The notes: a model not told the origin generated them from the letters alone. A stretch of 56,023 nt of DNA from Monosiga brevicollis MX1 (GCF_000002865.3 NW_001865053.1:277845-333867); one strand, 5' to 3'; positions 1 through 11,512 are shown, counted from the stretch's first letter. Program-made: numbers and translations.

Positions 1-77
1 CCTCCCCCATCAAGTACATCCTCCTTGCATCCTTGACCCTTGTTCTCCCTCACCCCATTTGCTTGCCCTTGGGACAG

Positions 78-3000
78 ATCAAACGATGAGCACCATGGGG
101 CCCATGAACGGCATCACGGCTAGTGCCTCCATCGATGCTGGCGACAGCGCCGGTGCATCTGCCAGCCTCGTCTTTACTGGCCAGCTGCCCAGCCCCGGTA
201 GCGTACGCCTGTATGTCGCCACCTACCCCCGGCAGTCCACCTCGCAGAGTCAGCTCGAGGCCTGCTCCCTGGATCAGATTGGCGAGCTCTACGATCCTCA
301 AAATCTGCGAGCCAACCCCAACTACGCGACCCGTTGCAGCGCCGATCCCAGCAATTGCGCCCCGGGTGACCTTGAGGGTATCTTCGGCAAGCTCACCGAC
401 TGCTCCTCCTCCCTGTGCCGTCATGGCCAAGCCAAGACCGCCCCACGCGACCTCGTCGCCCTGACCGGTCGCGCCTTGGTCCTCGTAAATATTGCCACCA
501 ACCAACCCCTCTATTGCTCAAACCTTGTCATCAAAACCCAGGGCGTCTCCAATAGCGCCCTCCAAGGCAAAGCCCACAACAAGCTGCTGCGCACCTCCTT
601 CATGGCCCGCCAGAGCCGCTTCGAAGACAACATCCTCAGTCGCTTCACGCTCCGCTTTGGCTCTCCCAACCCTGCCAACCTTCCAACCACCACTGCCCAC
701 TGGCTGTTGGCTGATCGACCCGCGACCTCCACCCTCGCAAGTTTCTGCGCTGCCGCTTCAACCCCCGCCATCAGCATCAACCTGACCCAGACTTGCAATG
801 GACCCCTGGATCTGCAAAGTACCAGTGGCGTCGCACACTGCGTCACCACCCTGGCCGAGGACCTGGCAACGCTGAGCAACCCCGTTCTCCTCCTCTCCAA
901 TACCAAGGGTGGCAGCCCACTTCTCTGCAGCCCCCTCCACGCGCCGAAATCGCGCGTCGTCCATGCCCTCTTCAACACAGAACTCGTCGACGGCGTGATT
1001 CAATTCAGCCAGCCCGACCCCGATAGCGCCACAACCATCTCCGTCACCCTTAAAGGCTTGCACCAGCGGGCTGGCGGCTGGCACGTTCACACCTTCCCCG
1101 TGCCCGAACCCAGTGCCGTCGGCGCAAGCCCGGGCGTCGACCAATGCTCTGGCGCTGCTGTCGGCGGTCATTTTAACCCCTTTAATGCCCTCGTTCCCTG
1201 CTCTTCCGCACCCGGTATGACTGACGACCAGTGCGAGGTCGGAGACCTGGCTGGCAAACACGGTACCTTGGCCAACCTGGATAGCGTGTCCATCACCTAC
1301 ACCGATTGGAACCTGCCGCTTTTTGGCGCCGCCTCCATCGTTGGTCGCAGCATCGTGATTCACGTCAATGCCAACAACAACCCCCGCCTCGCCTGCGCCA
1401 CCATTCAGCCCGAGCCAGACTCGGTGACGACTGTCGTTGCCCGCTTCATGGGTGATGTCGTGGGTGACATTACCTTTCAGCAAGACGCCGCTGATCCCTA
1501 TGCCGACACCACCGTGCTCGTTGACCTGCGCTACACCAACCAATCGCAGAGCGCCACCAGCGGCCACAATTGGCACGTTCACGTGGATGCCCCCGATTTA
1601 CTCAACTGCGCAAGTGCAGGTGGCCACTACAATCCGCTCGATGTTTGTCTCACGGCTGCCTGTGGCTATCCCTCCACCTGCGGTGTGGGCCGCTTGCAAC
1701 CTGGCTGCGAGATGGGTGACCTAGCCAACAAACACGGGCCGCTCAATATTTTAAGCGGTGCCACGTTGCCCGGCGCCCGCGCCTTCTTCACAGACCTCCA
1801 GTTGCCCCTCTCTGGCCCTGACTCAATCATCGGGCGCTCCATTGTCGTGCACGGCGCCGATGGTGCTGGTGCCCGCCTAACATGTGCAACCTTGCGCCGC
1901 CGTGCCCCCCGTACCGCCACCGCCACCGTGGCCATGGGTGGCATCAGCGGCACGGTCGGCTTTGCCCAAGCCTATCCAGGCGCCCCGACTTACGTCACGG
2001 TCAACCTGGCTGGCCTTCAACAGCGCATTGGAGGCTACCACGTCCATGTTCTACCGGTTCCAGCGCCCTCCGAAGTGGGTCTCTCAAGTCCCAGCGCCGC
2101 GCAATGCAGCCCCGCTGCCGTGGGGGGCCATTTCGACCCCTACAATACCGGCAATACCTGCGATCCATCTATCACTGGTGACGCCTGTGAGGTTGGCGAC
2201 CTCAGCGGCAAGCACGGCTCGCTCAGAGGTCTGACTTCAATCGACGTCGGCTACTCTGACATGCACCTGCCACTCTTTGGCGTCAACTCTATCGTTGGCC
2301 GCAGCGTAGTGCTGCATTCCACGGCTCAAGGCGCCCCGCGCCTGGCTTGCGCTACAATTCAGTATGCCGACACCCACTCGGTGCTCACTTACAAAGCACA
2401 CTTCACGTCAACGGGTAGCGCGAGTGCGGTCACCGGAAGCATCGTTTTTCAGCAGTTGCGGGACGATCCGGATGCGGAGACGAGCGTCCTGGTCGCGCTG
2501 GCGCATTCAGCGCACTCTTCGGGAGTGTCCATGGGCCATGCCTGGCATGTACACCAGTCTCCAGTCTCTGGCAGTGATTGTGCATCCGCAGGTGGGCACT
2601 ACAATCCCTACGAAGTTTGTCTGAGTGCAGACTGTGGCTACTCCTCTAGCTGTGGCCAAAGTGGGCTGCAGGCGGGCTGTGAGCTGGGAGACCTCGCCCA
2701 CAAGCATGGCACCTTGAGCCTCGGTGCCGCGAGTCCTCTGCCCCTTTCGCGTAGCTTCTACACGGATATCCAGCTGCCGCTGAGTGGGGCAACAAGCGTA
2801 GGAGCCCGCTCCATTGTGATTCATGGCTCCAACGGAACGGCGCCGCGCATTGCATGCGCTTCTATGGTAGCCTCTATCAGCTCAACATCAACGGCTGCCC
2901 CTACGTCTACTCCCGCGTCTTCCAGTAAACATAAACACCGCCGCACCGCTGTAGCGCTCCTGGTAACTGCACTCTTTCTTGTTGCGGGCGCCATGGCTGG

Positions 3001-3151
3001 CATGGCCTACTATCGTCACACCCAGCGACATACTCGGGGCATCGGATCGGATATGACTGAACAACTTTTGATGGACAGTGAGTACGCAGCCCTGGAGGAA
3101 ATGCACAAGGATGACGATACGTTTGATCTCAATCGCGCATCCCAAGCCTAG
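78..3151 (+). CDS. Cu-only superoxide dismutase-repeat protein, membrane anchored (5' end outside window)
   Basis: The protein is a tandem array of Cu/Zn-SOD-fold domains ending in a single membrane span (about nt 2942-3013) and a short acidic cytoplasmic tail. Four repeats (about nt 1000-1410, 1430-1890, 1920-2370, 2380-2870) each keep the copper ligands: HVH, the His in GGHFNP/GGHYNP and the His in GRSIVIH. In each, the zinc-site segment reads C-E-x-G-D-L, so Glu stands where Cu/Zn SOD has a zinc His. This Glu/Asp pair is typical of copper-only SODs and their repeat proteins. Two degenerate domains lacking these His residues precede them (about nt 100-960). Repeats 1 and 3, and 2 and 4, resemble each other. 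The reading frame is open to the window edge, and a good acceptor (ttgggacag) ends at nt 77, so the signal-peptide exon probably lies upstream. The first in-frame ATG is at 86. Expected location is the cell surface, facing out. Superoxide dismutation or copper binding is inferred. Confidence 0.88.
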
Positions 3152-3515
3152 GAATTACCTCCGCCCCCCACCTGTTTTTTTTTTTTCCTTTCTGAGTTTG
3201 GGACTGATCAATCTTTCAGCGCTATGTATAAACGTTTGCCGCCTTTGTAACCGTGGTTGAAAAGAACTGTGACTGGCACCAGCCATGCCACTTCTTGCCC
3301 CGTGATGAATTTACATGTTAATAGGCAAACCTACCTTTCGTGTCACATTGCTGCCAAGGGCTTTCCGAGCTTAGAGCTTGACAATTACTAAACAGCATGT
3401 TGGCCCTTGGAAAACAAGTCTTCAATGACCGAAACATTATACTAATCCCTTTAAATTGGGCGACTCAATACCCAACGGCTCTGCCGACATTTGGCCAGTC
3501 ACTTGAGCTCTAAAT
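3152..3515. other. 3'-3' intergenic gap
   Basis: This is a 364-bp gap between the convergent ends of the SOD-repeat gene and EME1. It holds a T-rich run just after the SOD stop (about 3174-3187) and is otherwise unremarkable. I see no open gene in it. Confidence 0.6.
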
Positions 3516-6488
3516 CTAAAGCATCAGATTGGGATCTTCGCTTTCCAGGTAGACCTTGAGTTTCTCTGCAATAGCTTGGCCAACCGCGCGAGCGTGCCCG
3601 ACCGGTACCAACTATGACGCGAGCACAAGGCATCAGTAACCCTGTGTCAAGAACACAGCGGCATGCGCTGAAAACTGCCAATAGCAGTGTAGACCTACCG
3701 AGGCGACTGCATCAACGCCATGCTGACGGAAACCCTGTGCCAAGGCCAGGGGAGTGGGGTAGTGTTGCACAATTGCCTCGGCCTGACATATCAAGTCATG
3801 AGAAAAGGTCATCGGCGGACATGAACAGCCAAGAACTCTGGCCAAAGCACATTTCGACACCAACCTTGTCATCCGAAATCCACGAAAAGCAGCTCAGCTG
3901 CCGGCGCCAAAGCTGGCGCAAACCGCGGAAGGTTGCACTATCAACCTGATTAGAAACAGCATTCATGAAAACACGCAAGGTGCACAGTATTGCGTCCTGT
4001 GGCTGGCACGGGAACACCAGGGCAAGGCCATGCGCGTTGGCAACCTTTTCGCAGTGTGTCACATGGGGATTGATGTTGAACTGGGCGGCTTGCAATTTGT
4101 CGGGAAGCGTGGCAATGGATTTGGTCATCATGCAAATGAGCTCCATGGTCTCGTCGGCCGTGTTTGTTTCGCGCAGATGAAGGCCAGCCTCCATCTGCAG
4201 CCATATAAGCACGTGGTCCACCGCCGTTCGAACTTGTGCAATCTTTCCCAGCATGGCATCCGTGTCCGTGTCTGCCGCTTCCCCAGTGCTGACTTGCTGG
4301 CGCCACGCGCGATTGGCGGCATTGGACTGCTTTCGAAAATATGGCTCAACGCCTTCTACAATCAACGTCACCTGTTGCATGTTGCCGGATGCGGTTTGGA
4401 AGCCAGTCCAAGTGAGACGAGGATGCACCAAGAGTCGTGGGACCAACGGGGACAGACCAACAGGCCCACCTTGGAGAGATCTTGGTAATGGGTCTTGATC
4501 TCGCGCGCGAGATTGCGAATGGACATGTCGGTGGCCTGTGGTACAAAGGTGTCGGCCCAAAGCTGCCAAGGGTCAACCCATGCGGAACCAAGGCAGGTGT
4601 ATAAAGACTCATGCTTGCCTCCTAGGTCGGGCCCACACGAAACGTCTTGTCGCCGTGGTCAACTTACCACCATCAATACATGTGGCTCCTCCTCCAAACA
4701 AGACTCGCTGCAAATAGATGCCAGGGTCGATAGGCAACGGATAGCAAGCCACAAACGGGATGATTGGATTTTGATCAAGAACAGTACCAAAAAGTGCACA
4801 AGATGAGACCAGGGCGCGAGCACCTGGTGACACGAATGCAGATGGTTGCACACAGGGCTTGGCAGCACAACATACATGGTAGCGGTTGTTTCATTCAGGG
4901 TATCAACCCGACGCATGAAACGGATGGACATTTTCAGGGGCAAGCCATTGGTGACTTGCACCGAAACTTGTTGGGCCTCGAGCTGCTCGCGCAGTTTTTT
5001 GTATCGTCGGGCCTGCATACGAAGAAGAGATGGCAAAGAAACCGCACATGAGTGGCCATGGTTTCGCGGGCTATGACGATGGCAAGCGCAAGTTTCAGCA
5101 CGGCAGGAGTGCCTGCCATGATTCATGTGCCTGACCTCTAAAAGCGTGGCGCAGCAGTATACAGACATGGTGGCGAGGCGATCTTCGGGTCGATTTTGAC
5201 GGGATAATTCGCGCCGAAGCTGAGCCGAGCGCTTGCTCACTTCTCGCGCAGCTTCAGGGACCTTGCGTGCGGCTGCAGATGTCGCTGAAGCATGAGTGGC
5301 AGTCAAGCGTTCGGGGTCGGTGGCTGAGCTAGGCGCCGCAGCTGGACCAGTACGAGCTGAGGACTGATGTGCGGGATCAGAGCCTTGGCTGGTGGAAGAA
5401 GGTAAGTTATCTTCTCCATAAAAGGGCGGGTGAGCTTGATGATCAGCCTCATTGGCCCCATGGCAGCGACGCTCCTGATGCTGTGGCATTTGTGAGCGAA
5501 AGGGTGCTTCGACAATGGTTGTGTCGACGCCGGTGATTTGTGCAAGAGTTTTTACACGCTTGGCGGCTTGGCTCCTGTCCAATGAGGCACTGGTGCCTTG
5601 ACTGGTTGTTGATGCTAAGGGGAGCGCAAGCTCCTGTTGCTCGAGAAAGCGCAGCCGCAGGCGCTGCGCCAGACTCAGTGGCGAACCACCGTCGAGACAG
5701 ATGCGGGCATCTGCATTGTCCGGATCTTCACGACCTGCTGCATTTGCACGCTGTTGAGAGGCCTCTTGAAAGCGCTGCGTCAGATTTTGCGGCGCTAAAG
5801 TGGGTGATCTCTGAGATGGAGATGTTGGGCGCTGGGGATCTGGGCTCAACAGAATTACTTCTGTTGCATCAGCAGCGCCAGGCCTTGGCAGTGGGTGTTC
5901 AGCTGTAGGCGAGGCCTTTGTCGAAAAGGACACGCGAGTCTGTTGTGCTGAAGGAGCTGGCGTGGACCGAGCAGGTCGCTCTGACGAGTACCGAGATCGA
6001 GCTTCACTGGAAGGGTATTCGCCAGACAGTGCCTGCGTTGCTGTCAACGCAGCATGCTGCAAAGCCGTAGTTGGCCGAGACGTGGCTGCCTGTATCTGAG
6101 ACGACGCTTGAGCAGAACGGACGGGGCAGGCAGCGGCAGGGTCCCAGACATCTGGTAGTGACTCGTCGTCACTACCATCATCAAGCACAATGCATTCCGA
6201 AGGCTCGGGCATTGACACAACACCAAGAGTGGGCAGCTTCAAGTCGAAGGTCGGTGCTTCAAGCACTGCAGCTGTCAAGTCCGTGGCAGCCGGGCCTGAT
6301 TCTCTTGCGGACCCCAAGGCTGCAGCGGTAGCAGCAATGGCACCGGAAGCCACTGAATCCACAGGATGTGGTACACGGCCTGGACCCATCGACGACGCCC
6401 TTTGCTGTCGGGAAGATGTCATCTGGGTAGGGTGATCGTCATCATCGCTGCTCAGGCACAAATCAATGACCTCGATGTGTTTGGCCAT
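3516..6488 (-). CDS. EME1: EME1, regulatory subunit of the MUS81 structure-specific endonuclease
   Basis: EME1 pairs with MUS81 in the nucleus to cut branched DNA such as 3' flaps, stalled forks and nicked Holliday junctions. Exons read by eye: 6488-5136, 5012 to about 4877, 4823-4668, 4621-4470, 4371-3946, 3782-3699 and 3611-3516. Exon 1 encodes about 450 residues of low-complexity sequence. It opens with a hydrophobic-acidic stretch (IEVIDLCLSSDDDD) that resembles a SUMO-interacting motif. The ERCC4-like core follows (SIRFMRRVD, then VTLIVEGVEPYF and ALIWLQMEAG-like segments). The C-terminal helix-hairpin-helix part reads AEAIVQHYPTPLALAQGF and ends VYLESEDPNLML. Order and spacing match animal EME1. 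EME-family ERCC4 domains lack the nuclease motif, as expected for a non-catalytic partner. The join between 4877 and 4823 needs a frame change that no GT-AG phase supplies; it may be a base error or unusual splicing. An in-frame ATG 51 nt upstream (6539) is an alternative start. Confidence 0.85.
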
Positions 6489-7035
6489 GCTTGCAGCAGC
6501 ACGGACCGCAAAAGTGAACGTGACACTAACTAAACCCAAAGTACATCTGTGCCGTCACAGACCACACACCCCTCATATACTGCTTCAAAACAAGCCCATC
6601 TTGCCCACCACCGCCTGGCCCGTCACCACCGCCGCCGCCGCACAAGTCACCCAGAACGATGCTCCACCACCACCACAACAACATGAAACTTCTCTCTCAC
6701 ACACACACATCCAAAAAAAAAAAGAAAAGAAAAAAAACGGCTCAAGCGGAAGTAAGATAAAAAATACACTTCCACTCGCTCTCTCAAACTCTCTCTCTCT
6801 CTCACTCTCTCAAACTCAAATCTCTCAAACTCTCTCAAACTCTCTCTCTCAAACTCTCAACTCTCTCAAATCTCTCAAACTCTCTCAAACTCTCTCTCTT
6901 AACTCTCTCAAACTCTCTCTCTCTCTCTCAAACTCTCTCTCTCAAACTCTCTCTCTTCTCTGAACGCTGTCCAGAGCCTTCGAGGGGGCAGTAGGAGGGG
7001 GAAGGAGGGCCTTGGCACCGAGGAGGAGGAGCAGG
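6489..7035. promoter_or_regulatory. Divergent intergenic region between EME1 and CDK8
   Basis: This 547-bp gap separates two start codons pointing outward, so it should hold both promoters. I see no TATA box. The EME1 side is C/A-rich with an A-rich run at about 6713-6737. The CDK8 side is occupied by the CT-rich repeat described separately. Confidence 0.5.
6778..6960 (+). repeat. CT-rich repeat with interspersed CAAA (CTCTCAAACTCTCTC type)
   Basis: About 180 bp of nearly pure pyrimidine on the plus strand, built from CT dinucleotides broken at intervals by CAAA. It ends about 75 bp before the CDK8 start codon. A shorter tract of the same kind precedes MED18 and a longer relative precedes the Treslin gene. 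Confidence 0.9.
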
Positions 7036-9763
7036 ATGGCGTCCAAGGCCTTTCGGCAAAAGATGGCGCAGAGCGTCGTGGACTGCTCGACCATTTTTGC
7101 CAATGCGGGTATGTCAACTCAGAAACCCGCACACAGTCATGCTCCGGCTGATGCTCATCCTCGGCGGCCCCTCACCTCGTTGGCATCACCCTCGCACTTG
7201 GCAGGCTGTGTGGGCCAAGGCACATATGGCATTGTTCACAAGGTTTATCGCCTGGAAGGCACTCGTCAGCTGAATCGAGGTTGTGCACTGCGTCAAGAAG
7301 GGTGCGTTGTGCCGTTACCCTGCCCACCAGCCTTTTGCGACATGCTCGTGCTCCTTGGGACCCGCAAGGCCTGGGGCTGTGATTAACACTTGTTGCGTTT
7401 GGAATGATTAGCGATGATCTGGACGACACCACCAAACCTTACGCCCTCAAGGGCATGGTCACCTCGGTATCTCGCACCGAAGGCTTCTCCACGGCCAATC
7501 TGCGCGAACTTGCTGTACGTGCCCTCGCGCTGCAACTCGCAAGAGTCGGCGGAGCTCGCTGCCCGCGTCTCATGCTTGATGTTGATCTACACCAGCTACT
7601 GCGCGAGCTTCATCATGACAACGTCATCTCGCTGCGAGAGGCTTTTATTCACTCCATGACCAAGGAAGTCTGGCTTCTCTTCGACTACGCAGAGTATGAC
7701 CTCTGGGTACGTGTTGCCGTTTTGACATCAATGCCGCGCTGTACCCGTGGTTCACTCGCAAATGCGTTCTTGTGCTACGACACCCTGACCCCACTTTGAA
7801 TGCTGTATGCGCAGTGGCTCTGCAATGATCATCGTAGCGCAAACCTTCGATGTAAGTGTGACGCCCACATGCTCTCCCTCCGACTTGTACGCACGTTCTT
7901 CCCCAGTGCGGCCTGGATTCTCAACCCACTGCCTTGCTCAATCATCGGAATCGTCTCGTGCAGTGCAAGAGCCCATGCTGAAGAGCATCATGTTTCAACT
8001 TTTGCAAGGCGTGCATTATCTTCATGAGCAATGGGTCCTGCATCGTGATCTCGTAAGAGTCCGTCGCTCAAACCTCTCGAGCCATTCGAGGTCTATCTCC
8101 CTCACTCTTATGACTGTCCTTACAGAAACCGGCAAATGTATTTCTCACACGAGGCGGGTCTATCAAGATTGGTGAGTCACAATGGCGACTGGCCCGACCG
8201 TCCTGCAAACCCTCATGCCTCGCCTGATGAATAGCGCAGGCGTGACTTGCTCTCTCCTCACCTGCCATTGTCTTTCTCTTGCTTGCCACCGCCCTCCAGG
8301 TGACTTGGGCATGGCACGCGTTTTTGTGGCCCCACCCAAAGCTTTCTCCGACGTTGACCCAGTCGTTGTGACTTACTGGTACCGGGCACCAGGTGAGGCT
8401 TGTGAATCTCGGGGAGAAGGCACTTAGCCTGGGCCACACTCACCTGCACCCCACCCCACCTGTCAGAAATCATGCTGGGTGCCAAGCACTACACCAAAGC
8501 GATTGACATCTGGAGTATTGGCTGTATTTTTGCCGAGCTCATTAATCTGGTGCCCATCTTTCATGTGAAGAGTGCGTTGCACGTCGACGATTTGCATGGC
8601 TAGCATCTCCCGCCCCGCTGTCGCCGTGTACAGCTCGCACGTCACGCCATACTTGTTGCTGTTCATAGATGACCAGAATTCGCGTGATCCTTACTACGCA
8701 GCACAACTTGAAGCCATCTTCAAAGTCTTGGGCATGCCCGATGAGCGTGAGTCGAGAAGTCATCGGACCAAACGAGTGTTTTGGATAAGCGCGGGCACCG
8801 TGGTTGGCTGAGCATTGAGCATTGTGGTTGGCTCCTTTCTTTAACGCCACGCTCCATAATACCGGCTTGGGTTGAATAGAGAAATGGTCACTCCTGAAGC
8901 ATATGCCGCGCTACCCTGACCTCAAGCGTGACTTCAAAACTAAAGCTTCCAAATTGTACGTGCAGGCACCTCGTGCGTCAAGTCGCTTTCAACGGGGGCA
9001 AAAAGCTTTTCTCTTGACCTTGCCCTGTGTGGTGCATGCGATGTGGCAGCGACGATGTCCTCAGTAAACGAATGAACGAGCCGGAGAGCTCGACGCGCCT
9101 CTCTTTGGTATGAACCGTTCCCAGTACCACCTGTGCCTTCAGGAATCTGTGGCCTTGCACATTTTGACTCGACTGCCCTGTTCGCCTGCGGGCGATGCCA
9201 CAGATGCGCCGCATGTTTCACTATGACCCTGAAAAGCGCATCAGTGCGGATGAGGCGCTGACTGCGCCCTGGTTCAAATCCGTGGACCGCTTTGATCCCA
9301 AAAAGTGGGTTTACCCTGACTCCCATGCCTCGTGCTCTCCAGAATACCATCGCGTGGTTTTACTGCACAAACCCTGCACCCGTGCCCAAGTGGTGCCATA
9401 CTGACGATCGCCTCATCGTCCACGGCATCCAAGACTCGCACATCCAACATGAACATGTGGTGAATGGTGGCTCACCTTTCACTTTTCTTTTCTTTCTTTT
9501 TTTTTTTTTTTCCATTACAGCTGTTTTGCCAAAGCCACGCGCGCGTATCCTGCACGTGAATTGGACAAGCCGTCGGAAGTGGCAGCGGAGGCGCCAAGGT
9601 TTGTCTTGCGTGACTCTATTGATGACACTGTTGCTGCATTGGCATCTGCACTCATCCTTTTCTGCACACCTTGTGCCCATGCAGCTCGCTGCTCAAATTT
9701 AAAGGGCCTCGTAAAAGCCAACCCGTGGACCAGCCGCACGCCAAGCGTGCCAAGCGTGCTTGA
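7036..9763 (+). CDS. CDK8: CDK8/CDK19-type Mediator kinase
   Basis: This is the cyclin-C-dependent kinase of the Mediator kinase module, a nuclear Ser/Thr kinase of the transcription machinery. Fifteen exons can be read: 7036-7108, 7205-7301, 7412-7514, 7596-7706, 7815-7851, 7964-8052, 8126-8171, 8300-8392, 8467-8571, 8669-8746, 8880-8955, 9065-9107, 9204-9304, 9521-9598 and 9685-9763. All phases agree and give 402 residues. Landmarks in order: glycine loop GQGTYGIV, the Lys in [17 protein letters not shown], the hinge region [12 protein letters not shown], catalytic HRDLKPAN, DLG in place of DFG (animal CDK8 has DMG), [15 protein letters not shown] in the activation segment, and [18 protein letters not shown]. 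The C-terminus has the CDK8-like YPARELDKP segment and ends in a basic [10 protein letters not shown] tail that could act as a nuclear signal. MED18 follows on the same strand 547 bp downstream. Confidence 0.93.
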
Positions 9764-10125
9764 TGTCCCTGGGGATCATACCTTTTTTTGCCCGTGGTGT
9801 ACGAGTTGGAGCATCAAGTCGACAATGTAGGACCATGCTTGCGTGAGCGGGTGAGCCTTTGTGCATGAGTGCAAGTGTGCGAATTGTACTCTGTTTGACA
9901 ATCGAAGCATGTCAAGTGTTTGCCCTCTTTTCCTCATTTAGTCACGGTGAGACATTCAAGCACCTCCACATCGCCTTATCACGCATGCCTGCCTGCCTGC
10001 CCAGCCAGCAAGCAACTGGTCAGAACAACATATTCGTGTTCACCCAGATGTCGATGATCAAAAGACTAACATGTAAAAATTAACATCTGATGTAAAAAAA
10101 AAAAGAAAAAACCTTTTTTGTTGAA

Positions 10126-10182
<57 letters not shown>

Positions 10183-10310
10183 CTCTCTCTCTCAAACTTT
10201 CACTGCTCGCAGAGCCCGCTGATGCCGGGGGTTGAGTTCGGGCGAGTTGGTCAAGGGCGCGCATCGTTGAATTGTCAAGAAAGTAGACGCCGTGGCCTGT
10301 GGTCAGCGCC
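9764..10310. other. Intergenic region between CDK8 and MED18, with (CT)n tract
   Basis: This gap would hold the CDK8 3' end and the MED18 promoter. It contains A-rich and T-rich runs (about 10093-10127) followed by an almost perfect (CT)n tract at 10131-10197 with CAAA interruptions. I see no coding sequence. Confidence 0.55.
10131..10197 (+). repeat. (CT)n microsatellite upstream of MED18
   Basis: Near-perfect CT dinucleotide tract of about 65 bp, with two CAAA interruptions at its 3' end. It lies about 115 bp before the MED18 start codon and resembles the CDK8 upstream tract. Confidence 0.95.
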
Positions 10311-11512
10311 ATGGGCAAGGTTGTGGAGCACCTGCTGACGGCAGCAGTGTCGGATGAGCAGCGAGCTGGGTCAGTGTGATGGCATTGAGACTTCACCAAT
10401 CGCACGATTAGCTCATCACAGCTGCGCTGGGCACCTCTTAGGGTACTGGCAAAGCTTGAGGCCGTCTGTGGCCGAGAGGCTCACGCCTTTGAGCTCCTGG
10501 AACACATCTATGAAAAGGGTTCGATACTGTGTGGCGCTTCGCTTTGCAGCCTGGAATGCTTGATTCTGCTCAGAGCTCACGCTCAGAGCATGATCGGGAG
10601 GCGCGGGTATGTCAAACTCACACCGTTCCTGATGTGTTCGGACCCATTGTAGTCCCGACGACGACCAGCACAGCTGTCCCAAGCGCACCAACTCGTCTCC
10701 GAGTTCAGCGGCTGGTCCCCGGAGATGGCTGGTATGTTATGTGGCAACGCCCCACCTCGACCAGGCTGCAGATCACCCACACCGTGCTTGTACTCACGTC
10801 CGCGCCCACGACCCTTCGTTCGCAGGCGAGTCGTACATCGCAGTGAGCCAAGTCAAAAGGACCCAGTCACTCGGCGCACCGTCATCATTTCCGCGAGTCA
10901 GAGTAATCCACGCCCCATGCTTGAAGCCCTTGGCTTTCGGTGAGCAACGCTGCGCTCAAAGTCAAAGGGACCGGCCAGCCCCCCCCCCTTGCTCGCCGTC
11001 ATAGGTCATTCAATATTTGTCATCGAATGCTAACCAATTAGGCACTCAGCCTCGTATCTGCATCGTGGCGCGGAAAATATCTTCGCTAGCCAAGTTTCCG
11101 TTCGCCTGGCTCGCGTCTCCAACCCGGTATGCTGGTCAGACGGCCCACTCCTCCTCTTTCCATTCAAAACTCTTGTTGCGCCCTGCAGCCCAAATGGTTT
11201 GCCCTTGCCTCCTTATGCTCGGTGTGTGTCTAGTCCACCAAAGTTGAGCTGACCCCCGGTCATGATCTGCTCGAGTGCATTTGCATCGGGACAAATGCTC
11301 AGGTTTGTTTGCCCACCTGCTACCCTGGCACAGTGCTCTCCGGCCAAAACCTGACCCTGCCCCACCTCGGCTAGGAGGCAACACGCGTGCTAGAAATGTT
11401 GGCATCAACCCTCTTTCCGTACGTAGTTGATCTGAATCCATTCTATTCGCCTGGCCGTGCCATTTCTGTATCTCCTCCTTCACATGCCTCCTGCCCGATG
11501 GTGTACACTTGA
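10311..11512 (+). CDS. MED18: Mediator head-module subunit MED18
   Basis: MED18 is a structural subunit of the Mediator head that contacts MED20 and, through it, the RNA polymerase II machinery. Seven exons with consistent phases can be read: 10311-10373, 10422-10606, 10669-10731, 10826-10939, 11042-11126, 11234-11302 and 11375-11512. They give 238 residues; human MED18 has 208. The start VEHLLTAAVSDEQ resembles the animal EYLLQGSVLDHS helix. The middle RLVPGDGWRVVHRSEPSQK matches the short strand before the NRHALVRN-type segment. PMLEALGFRHSASYLHRG matches the conserved GFRMDHEFVAKGHLFRKG region. The end LASTLFPYVVDLNP matches AEQLKPLVHLEKIDP. These alignments are from memory, so identity is good but not checked. 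Several antisense frames are open across this gene, but they lack consistent splice joins. Confidence 0.82.

Noticed and set aside
758-1582. Long minus-strand frame opposite the SOD-repeat gene
   Set aside because: It is an antisense shadow. Plus-strand SOD motifs in this stretch are unambiguous.
10178-10691. Minus-strand open frames that at first looked like a gene end (QAFQAAKRSATQYRTLF...)
   Set aside because: The plus strand carries a seven-exon MED18 chain with consistent phases over the same bases. The minus frames do not join in phase.
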